Shown here piece after piece: positions 1-12,685 of a DNA stretch of 64,000 nucleotides (its first letter is position 1; every line of letters begins with the position of its first letter). The notes beneath the pieces were generated by a model, which was given only the letters and a program-made list of their open reading frames with translations, did no database searches and was not told the origin of the DNA. Origin of the DNA: Marthasterias glacialis (Eukaryota; Echinodermata; Asteroidea; Forcipulatida; Asteriidae); the NCBI GenBank assembly GCA_911728455.2, contig OU452224.1:372001-436000 (forward strand), read 5' to 3'. Both the position numbers and the translations under genes were made by a program.

Positions 1-75
1 TGTGTTCTGAACGGAAGCTAGCAAACAAAAACAAAAAAAAAACGCCAAAAAAGAAGTCGGCAGCGCCAAGGCCAA
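1..75. repeat. Partial monomer at left edge
   Basis: The window opens in the last part of a monomer. It shows TGTGTTCTG, GGAAGCTAGC and an A tract interrupted by C, then the conserved CGCCAAAAAAGAAGTCGGC segment. This end matches the monomers whose tracts lie near 4941, 6914, 7898, 13786 and 16736, so the array continues to the left. Confidence 0.9.
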
Positions 76-3026
76 TTACTCAAGAAATAATGGGACTAGA
101 GAGAAATTTCTTGTACCTGCAGTTAGCTGCCATAGTCCTGCATCCGAAAATCTAGATTTCCCGGCCAGCCAGGGCCATCTTCCGCCTTGAAACGACCAGG
201 GAACGGGGCTGCTCCGAATGCGCTTCAAACGCCTGTCTAATGGCACTTTTGTACACGAAGCTGTAACAGAGTGAAAACAAGACTTAGCAACAGCTCTATC
301 TCCCAAAGTAATGGTGGGAAACTGACAAGTCAGACACTGTTGGAAAGTCCTGCTCATGGGCTTTCCGAAAATGCCGGTCTTGGAGCTGTGGAGTAAACAT
401 GGATGATGCCAGCGACGGCGGAGTGAGGACACCCCGAAAATGTCCAGTGCATACGGCCATGCTGTGTGTAAGTCAACAATAGCCAAGGCCGCTACGTGTG
501 AAATGGACCGAAGCCAGCAAAAAAAAAAAAAACCCGCCAAAAAAGAAGTCGGCAGCGCCAAGGCCAATTACTCAAGAAATAATGGGACTAGAGAGAAATT
601 TCTTGTACATGCAGTTAGCTGCCATAGTCCTGCATCCGAAAATCTAGTTTTCCCGGCCAGCCAGGGCCATCTTCCGCCTTGAAACGACCAGGGAACGGGG
701 CTGCTCCGAATGCGCTTCAAACGCCTGTCTAATGGCACTTTTGTACACGAAGCTGTAACAGAGTGAAAACAAGACTTAGCAACAGCTCTATCTCCCAAAG
801 TAATGGCGGGAAACTGACAAGTCAGACACTGTTGGAAAGCCCTGCTCATGGGCTTTCCGAAAATGCCAGTATTGGAGCTCTGGAGTTTACAGGGAGGATG
901 CCAGCGACGGCGGAGTGAGGACACCCCGAAAATGTCCAGTGGATACGGCCATGCTGTGTGTACGTCAACAATAGCCAAGGCCGCTACCTGTGTGCTTGAC
1001 CGAAGCCAGCAAAAAAAAAAACCGCCAAAAAAGAAGTCGGCAGCGCCAAGGCCAATTACTCAAGAAATAATGGGACTAGAGAGAAATTTCTTGTACCTGC
1101 ACTTAGCTGCCATAGTCCTGCATCCGACAATCTAGTTTTCCCGGACAGCCAGGGCCATCTTCCGCCTTGAAACGACCAGGGAACGGGGCTGCTCCGAATG
1201 CGCTTCAAACGCCTGTCTAATGGCACTTTTGTACACGAAGCTGTAACAGAGTGAAAACAAGACTTAGCAACAGCTCTATCTCCCAAAGTAAAGGCGGGAA
1301 ATTGACAAGTCAGACACTGTTGGAAAGCCCTGCTCATGGGCTTTCCGAAAATGCCGTCTTGGAGCTGTAGAGAAAACAGGGAGGATGCTAGGGACGGCGG
1401 AGTGAGGACACCCCGAAAATGTCCAGTGCATACGGCCATGCTGTGTGTACGTCAACAATAGCCAAGGCCGCTACCTGTGTGCTGGACGGAAGCTAGCAAA
1501 AAAAAAAAAAAAAAAAAACGCCAAAAAAGAATTCGGCAACGCCAAGGCCAATTACTCAAGAAATAATGGGACTAGAGAGAAATTTCTTGTACCTGCAGTG
1601 AGCTGCCATAGTCCTGCATCCGAAAATCTAGTTTTCCCGGCCAGCCAGGGCCATCTTCCGCCTTGAAACGACCAGGGAACGTGGCTGCACTGAATGCGCT
1701 TCAAACGCCTGTCTAGTGGCACTTTTGTACACGAAGCTGTAACAAAGTGAAAACAAGACTTAGCAACAGCTCTATCTACCAAAGTAATGGCGGAAAACTG
1801 ACAAGTCAGACACTGTTGGAAAGCCCTGCTCATGCGCTTTCCGAAAATGCCGGTCTTGCAGCTGTGGAGTAAACAGGGAGAATGCCAGCGACGGCGGAGT
1901 GAGGACACCCCGAAAATGTCCAGTGCATACGGCCATGCTGTGTGTACGTCAACAATAGCCAAGGCCGCTACCTGTGTGCTGCACCGAAGCCAGCAAAAAA
2001 AAAAAAAACCGCCAAAAAAGAATTCAGCAGCGCCAAGGCCAATTACTCGAGAAATAATGGGACTAGAGAGAAATTTCTTGTACCTGCAGTTAGCTGCCAT
2101 AGTCCTGCATCCGAAAATCTAGTTTTCCCGGCCAGCCAGGGCCATCTTCCGCCTTGAAACGACCAGGGAACAGGGCTGCTCTGAATGCGCTTCAAACGCC
2201 TGTCTAATGGCACTTTTGTACACGAAGCTGTAACAGAGTGAAAACAAGATTTAGCAACAGCTCTATCTCCCAAAGTAATGGCGGGAAACTGACAAGTCAG
2301 ACACTGTTGGAAAGCCCTGCTCATGGGCTTTCCGAAAATGCCGGTCTTTGAGCTGTGGAGTAAACAGGGAGGATGCCAGCGACGGCGGAGTGAGGACACC
2401 CCGAAAATGTCCAGTGCATACGGCCATGTGGTGTGTACGTCAACAATAGCCAAGACCGCTACCTGTGTGCTGGACCGAAGCCAGCAAAAAAAAAAAAAAC
2501 CGCCAAAAAAGAAGTCGGCAGCGCCAAGGCCAATTACTCAAGAAATAATGGGACTAGAGAGAAATTTCTTGTACCTGCAGTTAGCTGCCATAGTCCTGCA
2601 TCCGAAAATTTAGTTTTCCCGGCCAGCCAGGGCCATCTTCCGCCTTGAAACGACCAGGGAACGGGGCTGCTCTGAATGCGCTTCAAACGCCTGTCTAATG
2701 GCACTTTTGTACACGAAGCTGTAACAGAGTGAAAACAAGATTTAGCAACAGCTCTATCTCCCAAAGTAATGGCGGGAAACTGACAAGTCAGATACTGTTG
2801 GAAAGCCCTGCTCATGGGCTTTCCGAAAATGCCGGTCTTGGAGCTGTGGAGTAAACAGGGAGGATGCCAGCGACGGCGGAGTGAGGACACCCCGAAAATG
2901 TCCAGTGCATACGGCCATGTGGTGTGTACGTCAACAATAGCCAAGGCCGCTACCTGTGTGCTGGACCGAAGCCAGCAAAAAAAAAAAAAAAAACGCCAAA
3001 AAAGAAGTCGGCAGCGCCAAGGCCAA

Positions 3027-4497
3027 TTACTCAAGAAATAATGGGACTAGAGAGAAATTTCTTGTACCTGCAGTTAGCTGCCATAGTCCCGCATCCAAAA
3101 ATCTAGTTTTCCTGGCCAGCCAGGGCCATCTTCCGCCTTGAAACGACCAGGGAACGGGGCTGCTCTGAATGCGCTTCAAACGCCTGTCTAATGGCACTTT
3201 TGTACACGAAGCTGTAACAGAGTGAAAACAAGATTTAGCAACAGCTCTATCTCCCAAAGTAATGGCGGGAAACTGACAAGTCAGACACTGTTGGAAAGCC
3301 CTGCTCATGGGCTTTCCGAAAATGCCGGTCTTGGAGCTGTGGAGTAAACAGGGAGGATGCCAGCGACGGCGGAGTGAGGACACCCCGAAAATGTCCAGTG
3401 CATACGGCCATGTGGTGTGTACGTCAACAATAGCCGAGGCCGCTACCTGTGTGCTGGACCGAAGCCAGCAAAAAAAAAACCGCCAAAAAAGAAGTCGGCA
3501 GCGCCAAGGCCAATTACTCAAGAAATAATGGGACTAGAGAGAAATTTCTTGTACCTGCAGTTAGCTGCCATAGTCCTGCATCCGAAAATCTAGTTTTCCC
3601 GGCCAGCCAGGGCCATCTTCCGCCTTGAAACGACCAGGGAACGGGGCTGCTCTGAATGCGCTTCAAACGCCTGTCTAATGGCACTTTTGTACACGAAGCT
3701 GTAACAGAGTGAAAACAAGATTTAGCAACAGCTCTATCTCCCAAAGTAATGGCGGGAAACTGACAAGTCAGACACTGTTGGAAAGCCCTCCACATGGGCT
3801 TTCCGAAAATGCCGGTCTTTTAGCTGTGGAGTAAACAGGGAGGATGCCAGCGACGGCGGAGTGAGGACACCCCGAAAATGTCCAGTGCATACGGCCATGT
3901 GGTGTGTACGTCAACAATAGCCAAGGCCGCTACCTGTGTGCTGGACCGAAGCCAGCAAAAAAAAAAAAACCGCCAAAAAAGAAGTCGGCAGCGCCAAGGC
4001 CAATTACTCAAGAAATAATGGGACTAGAGAGAAATTTCTTGTACTTGCAGTTAGCTGCCATAGTCCTGCATCCGAAAATCTAGTTTTCCCGGTCAGCCAG
4101 GGCCATCTTCCGCCTTGAAACGACCAGGGAACGGAGCTGCTCTGAATGCGCTTCAAACGACTGTCTAATGGCACTTTTGTACACGAAGCTGTAACAGAGT
4201 GAAAACAAGACTTAGCAACAGCTCTATCTCCCAAAGTAATGGCGGGAAACTGACAAGTCAGACACTGTTGGAAAGCCCTGCTCATGGGCTTTCCGAAAAT
4301 GCCGGTCTTTGAGCTGTGGAGTAAACAGAAAGGATGCCAGCGACGGCGGAGTGAGGACACCCCGAAAATGTCCAGTGCATACGGCCATGTGGTGTGTTTG
4401 TCAACAATAGCCAAGGCCGCTACCTGTGTGCTGGACCGAAGCCAACAAAAAAAAAAAAAAAAAACGCCAAAAAAGAATTCGGCAGCGCCAAGACCAA
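3027..4497. repeat. Degenerate HOR train D1 (3 monomers)
   Basis: The order is an a-like monomer (CCCGCATCCAAAAATC, TTCCTGG, later GCCGAGG), a CCACATGGG monomer with TTTTAG, then a monomer with GTACTTGCAG and CGGTCAGCC. The same order recurs at 8935, 10407, 12367 and 18264, so this is an ancestral higher-order unit. The third monomer also has CAGAAAGG and GTTTGTC. Confidence 0.72.
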
Positions 4498-5110
4498 TTA
4501 CTTAAGAAATAATGGGACTAGAGAGAAATTTCTTGTACCTGCAGTTAGCTGCCATAGTCCTGCATCCGATAATCTAGTTTTCCTGGCCAGCCAGGGCCAT
4601 CTTCCGCCTTGAAACGACAAGGGAACGTGGCTGCTCTGAATGCGCTTCAAACGCCTGTCTAATGGCACTTTTGTACACGCAGCTGTAACAGAGTGAAAAC
4701 AAGACTTAGCAACAGCTCTATCTCCCAAAGTAAGGGGGGGAAACTGACAAGTCAGACACTGTTGGAAAGCCCTGCTCATGCGCTTTCCGAAAATGCCGGT
4801 CTTGGAGCTGTGGAATAAACAGGGAGAATGCCAGCGACGGCGGAGTGAGGACACCCCGAAAATGTCCAGTGCATACGGCCATACTGTGTGTACGTCAACA
4901 ATAGCCAAGGCCGCTACCTGTGTTCTGGACGGAAGCTAGCAAACAAAAACAAAAAAAAACCGCCAAAAAAGAAGTCGGCAGCGCCAAGGCCAATTACTCA
5001 AGAAATAATGGGACTAGAGAGAAATTTCTTGTACCTGCAGTTAGCTGCCATAGTCCTGCATCCGAAAATCTAGTTTTCCCGGCCAGCCAGGGCCATCTTC
5101 CGCCTTGAAA
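4250..5110. repeat. Duplicated segment, copy 1 (offset ~1,974 bp)
   Basis: This 860-bp stretch matches 6224-7083. Shared rare marks are CAGAAAGG, GTTTGTC, GAATTC, TTACTTAAG, CACGCAGCTG and the split A tract. The G run near 4734 is longer than its counterpart near 6708. Confidence 0.65.
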
Positions 5111-5487
5111 CGACCAGGGAACGTGGCTGCACTGAATGCGCTTCAAACGCCTGTCTAGTGGCACTTTTGTACACGAAGCTGTAACAGAGTGAAAACAAGA
5201 CTTAGCAACAGCTCTATCTACCAAAGTAATGGCGGGAAACTGACAAGTCAGACACTGTTGGAAAGCCCTGCTCATGCGCTTTCCGAAAATGCCGGTCTTG
5301 GAGCTGTGGAGTAAACAGGGAGAATGCCAGCGACGGCGGAGTGAGGACACCCCGAAAATGTCCAGTGCATACGGCCATGCTGTGTGTACGTCAACAATAG
5401 CCAAGGCCGCTACCTGTGTGCTGCACCGAAGCCAGCAAAAAAAAAAAAAAAAAACGGCAAAAAAGAAGTCGGCAGCGCCAAGGCCAA
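4498..5487. repeat. GCGC-type block B1 (2 monomers)
   Basis: Both units have the GCGCTTTCC hairpin arm, which introduces a mismatch into the stem. The first is preceded by GAATTCGGC and starts with TTACTTAAG. It carries TGGAATAAACAGG, CCATACTG and an A tract split by two C residues (4941-4959). The second has GCTGCACCG. Confidence 0.75.
4941..4959. repeat. A tract interrupted by two C (B-type marker)
   Basis: The tract reads A3-C-A5-C-A9. The same pattern occurs near 22, 6914, 7898, 13786 and 16736, always after GGAAGCTAGC, so it marks one monomer lineage. Confidence 0.85.
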
Positions 5488-6223
5488 TTACTCGAGAAAT
5501 AATGGGACTAGAGAGGAATTTCTTGTACCTGCAGTTAGCTGCCATAGTCCTGCATCCGAAAATCTAGTTTTCCCGGCCAGCCAGGGCCATCTTCCGCCTT
5601 GAAACGACCAGGGAACAGGGCTGCTCTGAATGCGCTTCAAACGCCTGTCTAATGGCACTTTTGTACACGAAGCTGTAACAGAGTGAAAACAAGATTTAGC
5701 AACAGCTCTATCTCCCAAAGTAATGGCGGGAAACTGACAAGTCAGACACTGTTGGAAAGCCCTGCTCATGGGCTTTCCGAAAATGCCGGTCTTTTAGCTG
5801 TGGAGTAAACAGGGAGGATGCCAGCGACGGCGGAGTGAGGACACCCCGAAAATGTCCAGTGCATACGGCCATGTGGTGTGTACGTCAACAATAGCCAAGA
5901 CCGCTACCTGTGTGCTGGACCGAAGCCAGCAAAAAAAAAAAAAACCGCCAAAAAAGAAGTCGGCAGCGCCAAGGCCAATTACTCAAGAAATAATGGGACT
6001 AGAGAGAAATTTCTTGTACCTGCAGTTAGCTGCCATAGTCCTGCATCCGAAAATTTAGTTTTCCCGGCCAGCCAGGGCCATTTTCCGCCTTGAAACGACC
6101 AGGGAACGGGGCTGCTCTGAATGCGCTTCAAACGCCTGTCTAATGGCACTTTTGTACACGAAGCTGTAACAGAGTGAAAACAAGATTTAGCAACAGCTCT
6201 ATCTCCCAAAGTAAGGGGGGGAA

Positions 6224-7083
6224 ACTGACAAGTCAGACACTGTTGGAAAGCCCTGCTCATGGGCTTTCCGAAAATGCCGGTCTTTGAGCTGTGGAGTAAA
6301 CAGAAAGGATGCCAGCGACGGCGGAGTGAGGACACCCCGAAAATGTCCAGTGCATACGGCCATGTGGTGTGTTTGTCAACAATAGCCAAGGCCGCTACCT
6401 GTGTGCTGGACCGAAGCCAACAAAAAAAAAAAAAACAACGCCAAAATAGAATTCGGCAGCGCCAAGACCAATTACTTAAGAAATAATGGGACTAGAGAGA
6501 AATTTCTTGTACCTGCAGTTAGCTGCCATAGTCCTGCATCCGATAATCTAGTTTTCCTGGCCAGCCAGGGCCATCTTCCGCCTTGAAACGACAAGGGAAC
6601 GTGGCTGCTCTGAATGCGCTTCAAACGCCTGTCTAATGGCACTTTTGTACACGCAGCTGTAACAGAGTGAAAACAAGACTTAGCAACAGCTCTATCTCCC
6701 AAAGTAAGGGGGGAAACTGACAAGTCAGACACTGTTGGAAAGCCCTGCTCATGCGCTTTCCGAAAATGCCGGTCTTGGAGCTGTGGAATAAACAGGGAGA
6801 ATGCCAGCGACGGCGGAGTGAGGACACCCCGAAAATGTCCAGTGCATACGGCCATACTGTGTGTACGTCAACAATAGCCAAGGCCGCTACCTGTGTTCTG
6901 GACGGAAGCTAGCAAACAAAAACAAAAAAAAACCGCCAAAAAAGAAGTCGGCAGCGCCAAGGCCAATTACTCAAGAAATAATGGGACTAGAGAGAAATTT
7001 CTTGTACCTGCAGTTAGCTGCCATAGTCCTGCATCCGAAAATCTAGTTTTCCCGGCCAGCCAGGGCCATCTTCCGCCTTGAAA
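6224..7083. repeat. Duplicated segment, copy 2 (of 4250-5110)
   Basis: It carries the same rare marks as copy 1. It differs in the A tract near 6422, which reads A13-C-AA with AAAATAG after it. Confidence 0.65.
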
Positions 7084-8439
7084 CGACCAGGGAACGGGGC
7101 TGCTCTGAATGCGCTTCAAACGCCTGTCTAATGGCACTTTTGTACACGAAGCTGTAACAGAGTGAAAACAAGACTTAGCAACAGCTATATCTACCAAAGT
7201 AATGGGGGGAAACTGACAAGTCAGACACTGTTGGAAAGCCCTGCTCATGCGCTTTCCGAAAATGCCAGTTTTGGAGCTGTGGAGTAAACAGGGAGAATGC
7301 CAGCGACGGCGGAGTGAGGACACCCCGAAAATGTCCAGTGGATACGGCCATGCTGTGTGTACGTCAACAATAGCCAAGGCCGCTACCTGTGTGCTTGACC
7401 GAAGCCAGCAAAAAAAAAAACCGCCAAAAAAGAAGTCGGCAGCGCCAAGGCCAATTACTCAAGAAATAATGGGACTAGAGAGAAATTTCTTGTACCTGCA
7501 GTTAGCTGCCATAGTCCTGCATCCGAAAATCTAGATTTCCCGGCCAGCCAGGGCCATCTTCCGCCTTGAAACGACCAGGGAACGTGGCTGCACTGAATGC
7601 GCTTCAAACGCCTGTCTAATGGCACTTTTGTTCACGAAGCTGTAACAGAGTGAAAACAAGACTTAGCAACAGCTCTATCTACCAAAGTAATGGCGGGAAA
7701 CTGACAAGTCAGACACTGTTGGAAAGCCCTGCTCATGCGCTTTCCGAAAATGCCGGTCTTGGAGCTGTGGAATAAACAGGGAGAATGCCAGCGACGGCGG
7801 AGTGAGGACACCCCGAAAATGTCCAGTGCATACGGCCATACTGTGTGTACGTCAACAATAGCCAAGGCCGCTACCTGTGTTCTGGACGGAAGCTAGCAAA
7901 CAAAAACAAAAAAAAACCGCCAAAAAAGAAGTCGGCAGCGCCAAGGCCAATTACTCAAGAAATAATGGGACTAGAGAGAAATTTCTTGTACCTGCAGTTA
8001 GCTGCCATAGTCCTGCATCCGAAAATCTAGTTTTCCCGGCCAGCCAGGGTCATCTTCCGCCTTGAAACGACCAGGGAACGGGGCTGCTCTGAATGCGCTT
8101 CAAACGCCTGTCTAATGGCACTTTTGTACACGAAGCTGTAACAGAGTGAAAACAAGACTTAGCAACAGCTATATCTACCAAAGTAATGGGGGGAAACTGA
8201 CAAGTCAGACACTGTTGGAAAGCCCTGCTCATGCGCTTTCCGAAAATGCCAGTTTTGGAGCTGTGGAGTAAACAGGGAGAATGCCAGCGACGGCGGAGTG
8301 AGGACACCCCGAAAATGTCCAGTGGATACGGCCATGCTGTGTGTACGTCAACAATAGCCAAGGCCGCTACCTGTGTGCTTGACCGAAGCCAGCAAAAAAA
8401 AAAAACCGCCAAAAAAGAAGTCGGCAGCGCCAAGGCCAA
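6472..8439. repeat. GCGC-type block B2 (4 monomers, dimer repeated)
   Basis: Four consecutive GCGC monomers alternate between a CCATACTG/interrupted-A form and a GGATACGG/CTTGACC form. The alternation comes from a 984-bp dimer duplication, annotated separately. Confidence 0.75.
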
Positions 8440-8640
8440 TTACTCAAGAAATAATGGGACTAGAGAGAAATTTCTTGTACCTGCAGTTAGCTGCCATAGT
8501 CCTGCATCCGAAAATCTAGATTTCCCGGCCAGCCAGGGCCATCTTCCGCCTTGAAACGACCAGGGAACGTGGCTGCACTGAATGCGCTTCAAACGCCTGT
8601 CTAATGGCACTTTTGTTCACGAAGCTGTAACAGAGTGAAA
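6718..8640. repeat. Tandem dimer duplication, 2 x ~984 bp
   Basis: 6718-7701 and 7702-8640 match almost base for base; one visible difference is GGGTCATC near 8050 against GGGCCATC near 7066. Similarity stops near 8640, where the second copy changes to GATTTAGC and ATCTCCC. This looks like a recent unequal exchange involving two monomers. Confidence 0.75.
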
Positions 8641-9375
8641 ACAAGATTTAGCAACAGCTCTATCTCCCAAAGTAATGGCGGGAAACTGACAAGTCAGACA
8701 CTGTTGGAAAGCCCTGCTCATGGGCTTTCCGAAAATGCCGGTCTTGGAGCAGTGGAGTAAACAGGGAGGATGCCAGCGACGGCGGAGTGAGGACACCCCG
8801 AAAATGTCCAGTGCATACGGCCATGTGGTGTGTACGTCAACAATAGCCAAGGCCGCTACCTGTGTGCTGGACCGAATCCAGCAAAAAAAAAAAAAAAAAA
8901 ACGCCAAAAAAGAAGTCGGCAGCGCCAAGGCCAATTACTCAAGAAATAATGGGACTAGAGAGAAATTTCTTGTACCTGCAGTTAGCTGCCATAGTCCCGC
9001 ATCCAAAAATCTAGTTTTCCTGGCCAGCCAGGGCCATCTTCCGCCTTGAAACGACCAGGGAACGGGGCTGCTCTGAATGCGCTTCAAACGCCTGTCTAAT
9101 GGCACTTTTGTACACGAAGCTGTAACAGAGTGAAAACAAGATTTAGCAACAGCTCTATCTCCCAAAGTAATGGCGGGAAACTGACAAGTCAGACACTGTT
9201 GGAAAGCCCTGCTCATGGGCTTTCCGAAAATGCCGGTCTTTTAGCTGTGGAGTAAACAGGGAGGATGCCAGCGACGGCGGAGTGAGGACACCCCGAAAAT
9301 ATCCAGTGCATACGGCCATGTGGTGTGTACGTCAACAATAGCCAAGACCGCTACCTGTGTGCTGGACCGAAGCCA
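7608..9375. repeat. Long-range duplication, copy 1 (offset 5,888 bp)
   Basis: This 3.6-monomer stretch recurs at 13496-15265. Shared rare marks are GTTCACG twice, CTAGATTTCC, GGGTCATC, GGAGCAGTGG and GAATCCAGC with a long A tract. The copies part near the A tract at about 9375. Confidence 0.75.
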
Positions 9376-10406
9376 GCAAAAAAAAAAACCGCCAAAAAAG
9401 AAGTCGGCAGCGCCAAGGCCAATTACTCAAGAAATAATGGGACTAGAGAGAAATTTCTTGTACCTGCAGTTAGCTGCCATAGTCCTGCATCCGAAAATCT
9501 AGTTTTCCCGGCCAGCCAGGGCCATCTTCCGCCTTGAAACGACCAGGGAACGGGGCTGCTCTGAATGCGCTTCAAACGCCTGTCTAATGGCACTTTTGTA
9601 CACGAAGCTGTAACAGAGTGAAAACAAGATTTAGCAACAGCTCTATCTCCCAAAGTAATGGCGGGAAACTGACAAGTCAGACACTGTTGGAAAGCCCTCC
9701 ACATGGGCTTTCCGAAAATGCCGGTCTTTTAGCTGTGGAGTAAACAGGGAGGATGCCAGCGACGGCGGAGTGAGGACACCCCGAAAATGTCCAGTGCATA
9801 CGGCCATGTGGTGTGTACGTCAACAATAGCCAAGGCCGCTACCTGTGTGCTGGACCGAAGCCAGCAAAAAAAAAAAAACCGCCAAAAAAGAAGTCGGCAG
9901 CGCCAAGGCCAATTACTCAAGAAATAATGGGACTAGAGAGAAATTTCTTGTACTTGCAGTTAGCTGCCATAGTCCTGCATCCAAAAATCTAGTTTTCCCG
10001 GTCAGCCAGGGCCATCTTCCGCCTTGAAACGACCAGGGAACGGGGCTGCTCTGAATGCGCTTCAAACGCCTGTCTAATGGCACTTTTGTACACGAAGCTG
10101 TAACAGAGTGAAAACAAGATTTAGCAACAGCTCTATCTCCCAAAGTAATGGCGGGAAACTGACAAGTCAGACACTGTTGGAAAGCCCTGCTCATGGGCTT
10201 TCCGAAAATGCCGGTCTTGGAGCTGTGGAGTAAACAGGGAGGATGCCAGCGACGGCGGAGTGAGGACACCCCGAAAATGTCCAGTGCATACGGCCATGTG
10301 GTGTGTACGTCAACAATAGCCAAGGCCGCTACCTGTGTGCTGGACCGAATCCAGCAAAAAAAAAAAAAAAAAACGCCAAAAAAGAAGTCGGCAGCGCCAA
10401 GGCCAA
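8935..10406. repeat. Degenerate HOR train D2 (3 monomers)
   Basis: The same order as D1: a-like, CCACATGGG, then GTACTTGCAG with CGGTCAGCC. The first monomer has AAATATCC in place of AAATGTCC, shared with the monomer at 10407. Confidence 0.72.
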
Positions 10407-12685
10407 TTACTCAAGAAATAATGGGACTAGAGAGAAATTTCTTGTACCTGCAGTTAGCTGCCATAGTCCCGCATCCAAAAATCTAGTTTTCCTGGCCAGC
10501 CAGGGCCATCTTCCGCCTTGAAACGACCAGGGAACGGGGCTGCTCTGAATGCGCTTCAAACGCCTGTCTAATGGCACTTTTGTACACGAAGCTGTAACAG
10601 AGTGAAAACAAGATTTAGCAACAGCTCTATCTCCCAAAGTAATGGCGGGAAACTGACAAGTCAGACACTGTTGGAAAGCCCTGCTCATGGGCTTTCCGAA
10701 AATGCCGGTCTTTTAGCTGTGGAGTAAACAGGGAGGATGCCAGCGACGGCGGAGTGAGGACACCCCGAAAATATCCAGTGCATACGGCCATGTGGTGTGT
10801 ACGTCAACAATAGCCAAGACCGCTACCTGTGTGCTGGACCGAAGCCAGCAAAAAAAAAAACCGCCAAAAAAGAAGTCGGCAGCGCCAAGGCCAATTACTC
10901 GAGAAATAATGGGACTAGAGAGAAATTTCTTGTACCTGCAGTTAGCTGCCATAGTCCTGCATCCGAAAATCTAGTTTTCCCGGCCAGCCAGGGCCATCTT
11001 CCGCCTTGAAACGACCAGGGAACGGGGCTGCTCTGAATGCGCTTCAAACGCCTGTCTAATGGCACTTTTGTACACGAAGCTGTAACAGAGTGAAAACAAG
11101 ATTTAGCAACAGCTCTATCTCCCAAAGTAATGGCGGGAAACTGACAAGTCAGACACTGTTGGAAAGCCCTGCTCATGGGCTTTCCGAAAATGCCGGTCTT
11201 TTAGCTGTGGAGTAAACAGGGAGGATGCCAGCGACGGCGGAGTGAGGACACCCCGAAAATGTCCAGTGCATACGGCCATGTGGTGTGTACGTCAACAATA
11301 GCCGAGGCCGCTACCTGTGTGCTGGACCGAAGCCAGCAAAAAAAAAACCGCCAAAAAAGAAGTCGGCAGCGCCAAGGCCAATTACTCAAGAAATAATGGG
11401 ACTAGAGAGAAATTTCTTGTACCTGCAGTTAGCTGCCATAGTCCTGCATCCGAAAATTTAGTTTTCCCGGCCAGCCAGGGCCATCTTCCGCCTTGAAACG
11501 ACCAGGGAACGGGGCTGCTCTGAATGCGCTTCAAACGCCTGTCTAATGGCACTTTTGTACACGAAGCTGTAACAGAGTGAAAACAAGATTTAGCAACAGC
11601 TCTATCTCCCAAAGTAATGGCGGGAAACTGACAAGTCAGACACTGTTGGAAAGCCCTCCACATGGGCTTTCCGAAAATGCCGGTCTTTTAGCTGTGGAGT
11701 AAACAGGGAGGATGCCAGCGACGGCGGAGTGAGGACACCCCGAAAATGTCCAGTGCATACGGCCATGTGGTGTGTACGTCAACAATAGCCAAGGCCGCTA
11801 CCTGTGTGCTGGACCGAAGCCAGCAAAAAAAAAAAAACCGCCAAAAAAGAAGTCGGCAGCGCCAAGGCCAATTACTCAAGAAATAATGGGACTAGAGAGA
11901 AATTTCTTGTACTTGCAGTTAGCTGCCATAGTCCTGCATCCAAAAATCTAGTTTTCCCGGTCAGCCAGGGCCATCTTCCGCCTTGAAACGACCAGGGAAC
12001 GGGGCTGCTCTGAATGCGCTTCAAACGCCTGTCTAATGGCACTTTTGTACACGAAGCTGTAACAGAGTGAAAACAAGATTTAGCAACAGCTCTATCTCCC
12101 AAAGTAATGGCGGGAAACTGACAAGTCAGACACTGTTGGAAAGCCCTGCTCATGGGCTTTCCGAAAATGCCGGTCTTGGAGCTGTGGAGTAAACAGGGAG
12201 GATGCCAGCGACGGCGGAGTGAGGACACCCCGAAAATGTCCAGTGCATACGGCCATGTGGTGTGTACGTCAACAATAGCCAAGGCCGCTACCTGTGTGCT
12301 GGACCGAATCCAGCAAAAAAAAAAAAAAAAAAACGCCAAAAAAGAAGTCGGCAGCGCCAAGGCCAATTACTCAAGAAATAATGGGACTAGAGAGAAATTT
12401 CTTGTACCTGCAGTTAGCTGCCATAGTCCCGCATCCAAAAATCTAGTTTTCCTGGCCAGCCAGGGCCATCTTCCGCCTTGAAACGACCAGGGAACGGGGC
12501 TGCTCTGAATGCGCTTCAAACGCCTGTCTAATGGCACTTTTGTACACGAAGCTGTAACAGAGTGAAAACAAGATTTAGCAACAGCTCTATCTCCCAAAGT
12601 AATGGCGGGAAACTGACAAGTCAGACACTGTTGGAAAGCCCTGCTCATGGGCTTTCCGAAAATGCCGGTCTTTTAGCTGTGGAGT
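9500..12685. repeat. Two copies of a 2.5-monomer segment, offset ~1,959 bp
   Basis: 9500-10725 matches 11459-12685. Both run from CCACATGGG through GTACTTGCAG, CCAAAAATC, GAATCCAGC and the a-like start. They part where the second has TAAATAGGG and GCCGAGG. Confidence 0.68.
10407..12366. repeat. Degenerate HOR train D3 (4 monomers)
   Basis: The order is a-like, an extra monomer with CTCGAG and GCCGAGG, CCACATGGG, then GTACTTGCAG. It is D2 plus one inserted monomer. Its CCAC and GTACTTGCAG part matches D2 at an offset of about 1,959 bp. Confidence 0.72.

Noticed and set aside
2043..2453. Minus-strand ORFs of 93-183 residues repeated throughout the window
   Set aside because: They recur once per satellite unit, are cut by TTTTAG stops and frameshifts in many copies, contain poly-Phe from the T tract and show no recognisable domain. 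Differences between copies do not favour synonymous sites by eye.
4812..4821. AATAAA in TGGAATAAACAGG as a polyadenylation signal before the A tract
   Set aside because: It is present in only a few units (about 4815, 6789, 7773, 13661, 16611), lies more than 100 bp from the A tract and arises from one G-to-A change.
4880..4891. TACGGCCATAC resembling the start of 5S rRNA
   Set aside because: The match is about 11 bases and occurs only in the CCATACTG subtype. The internal control region and the rest of 5S rRNA are absent.
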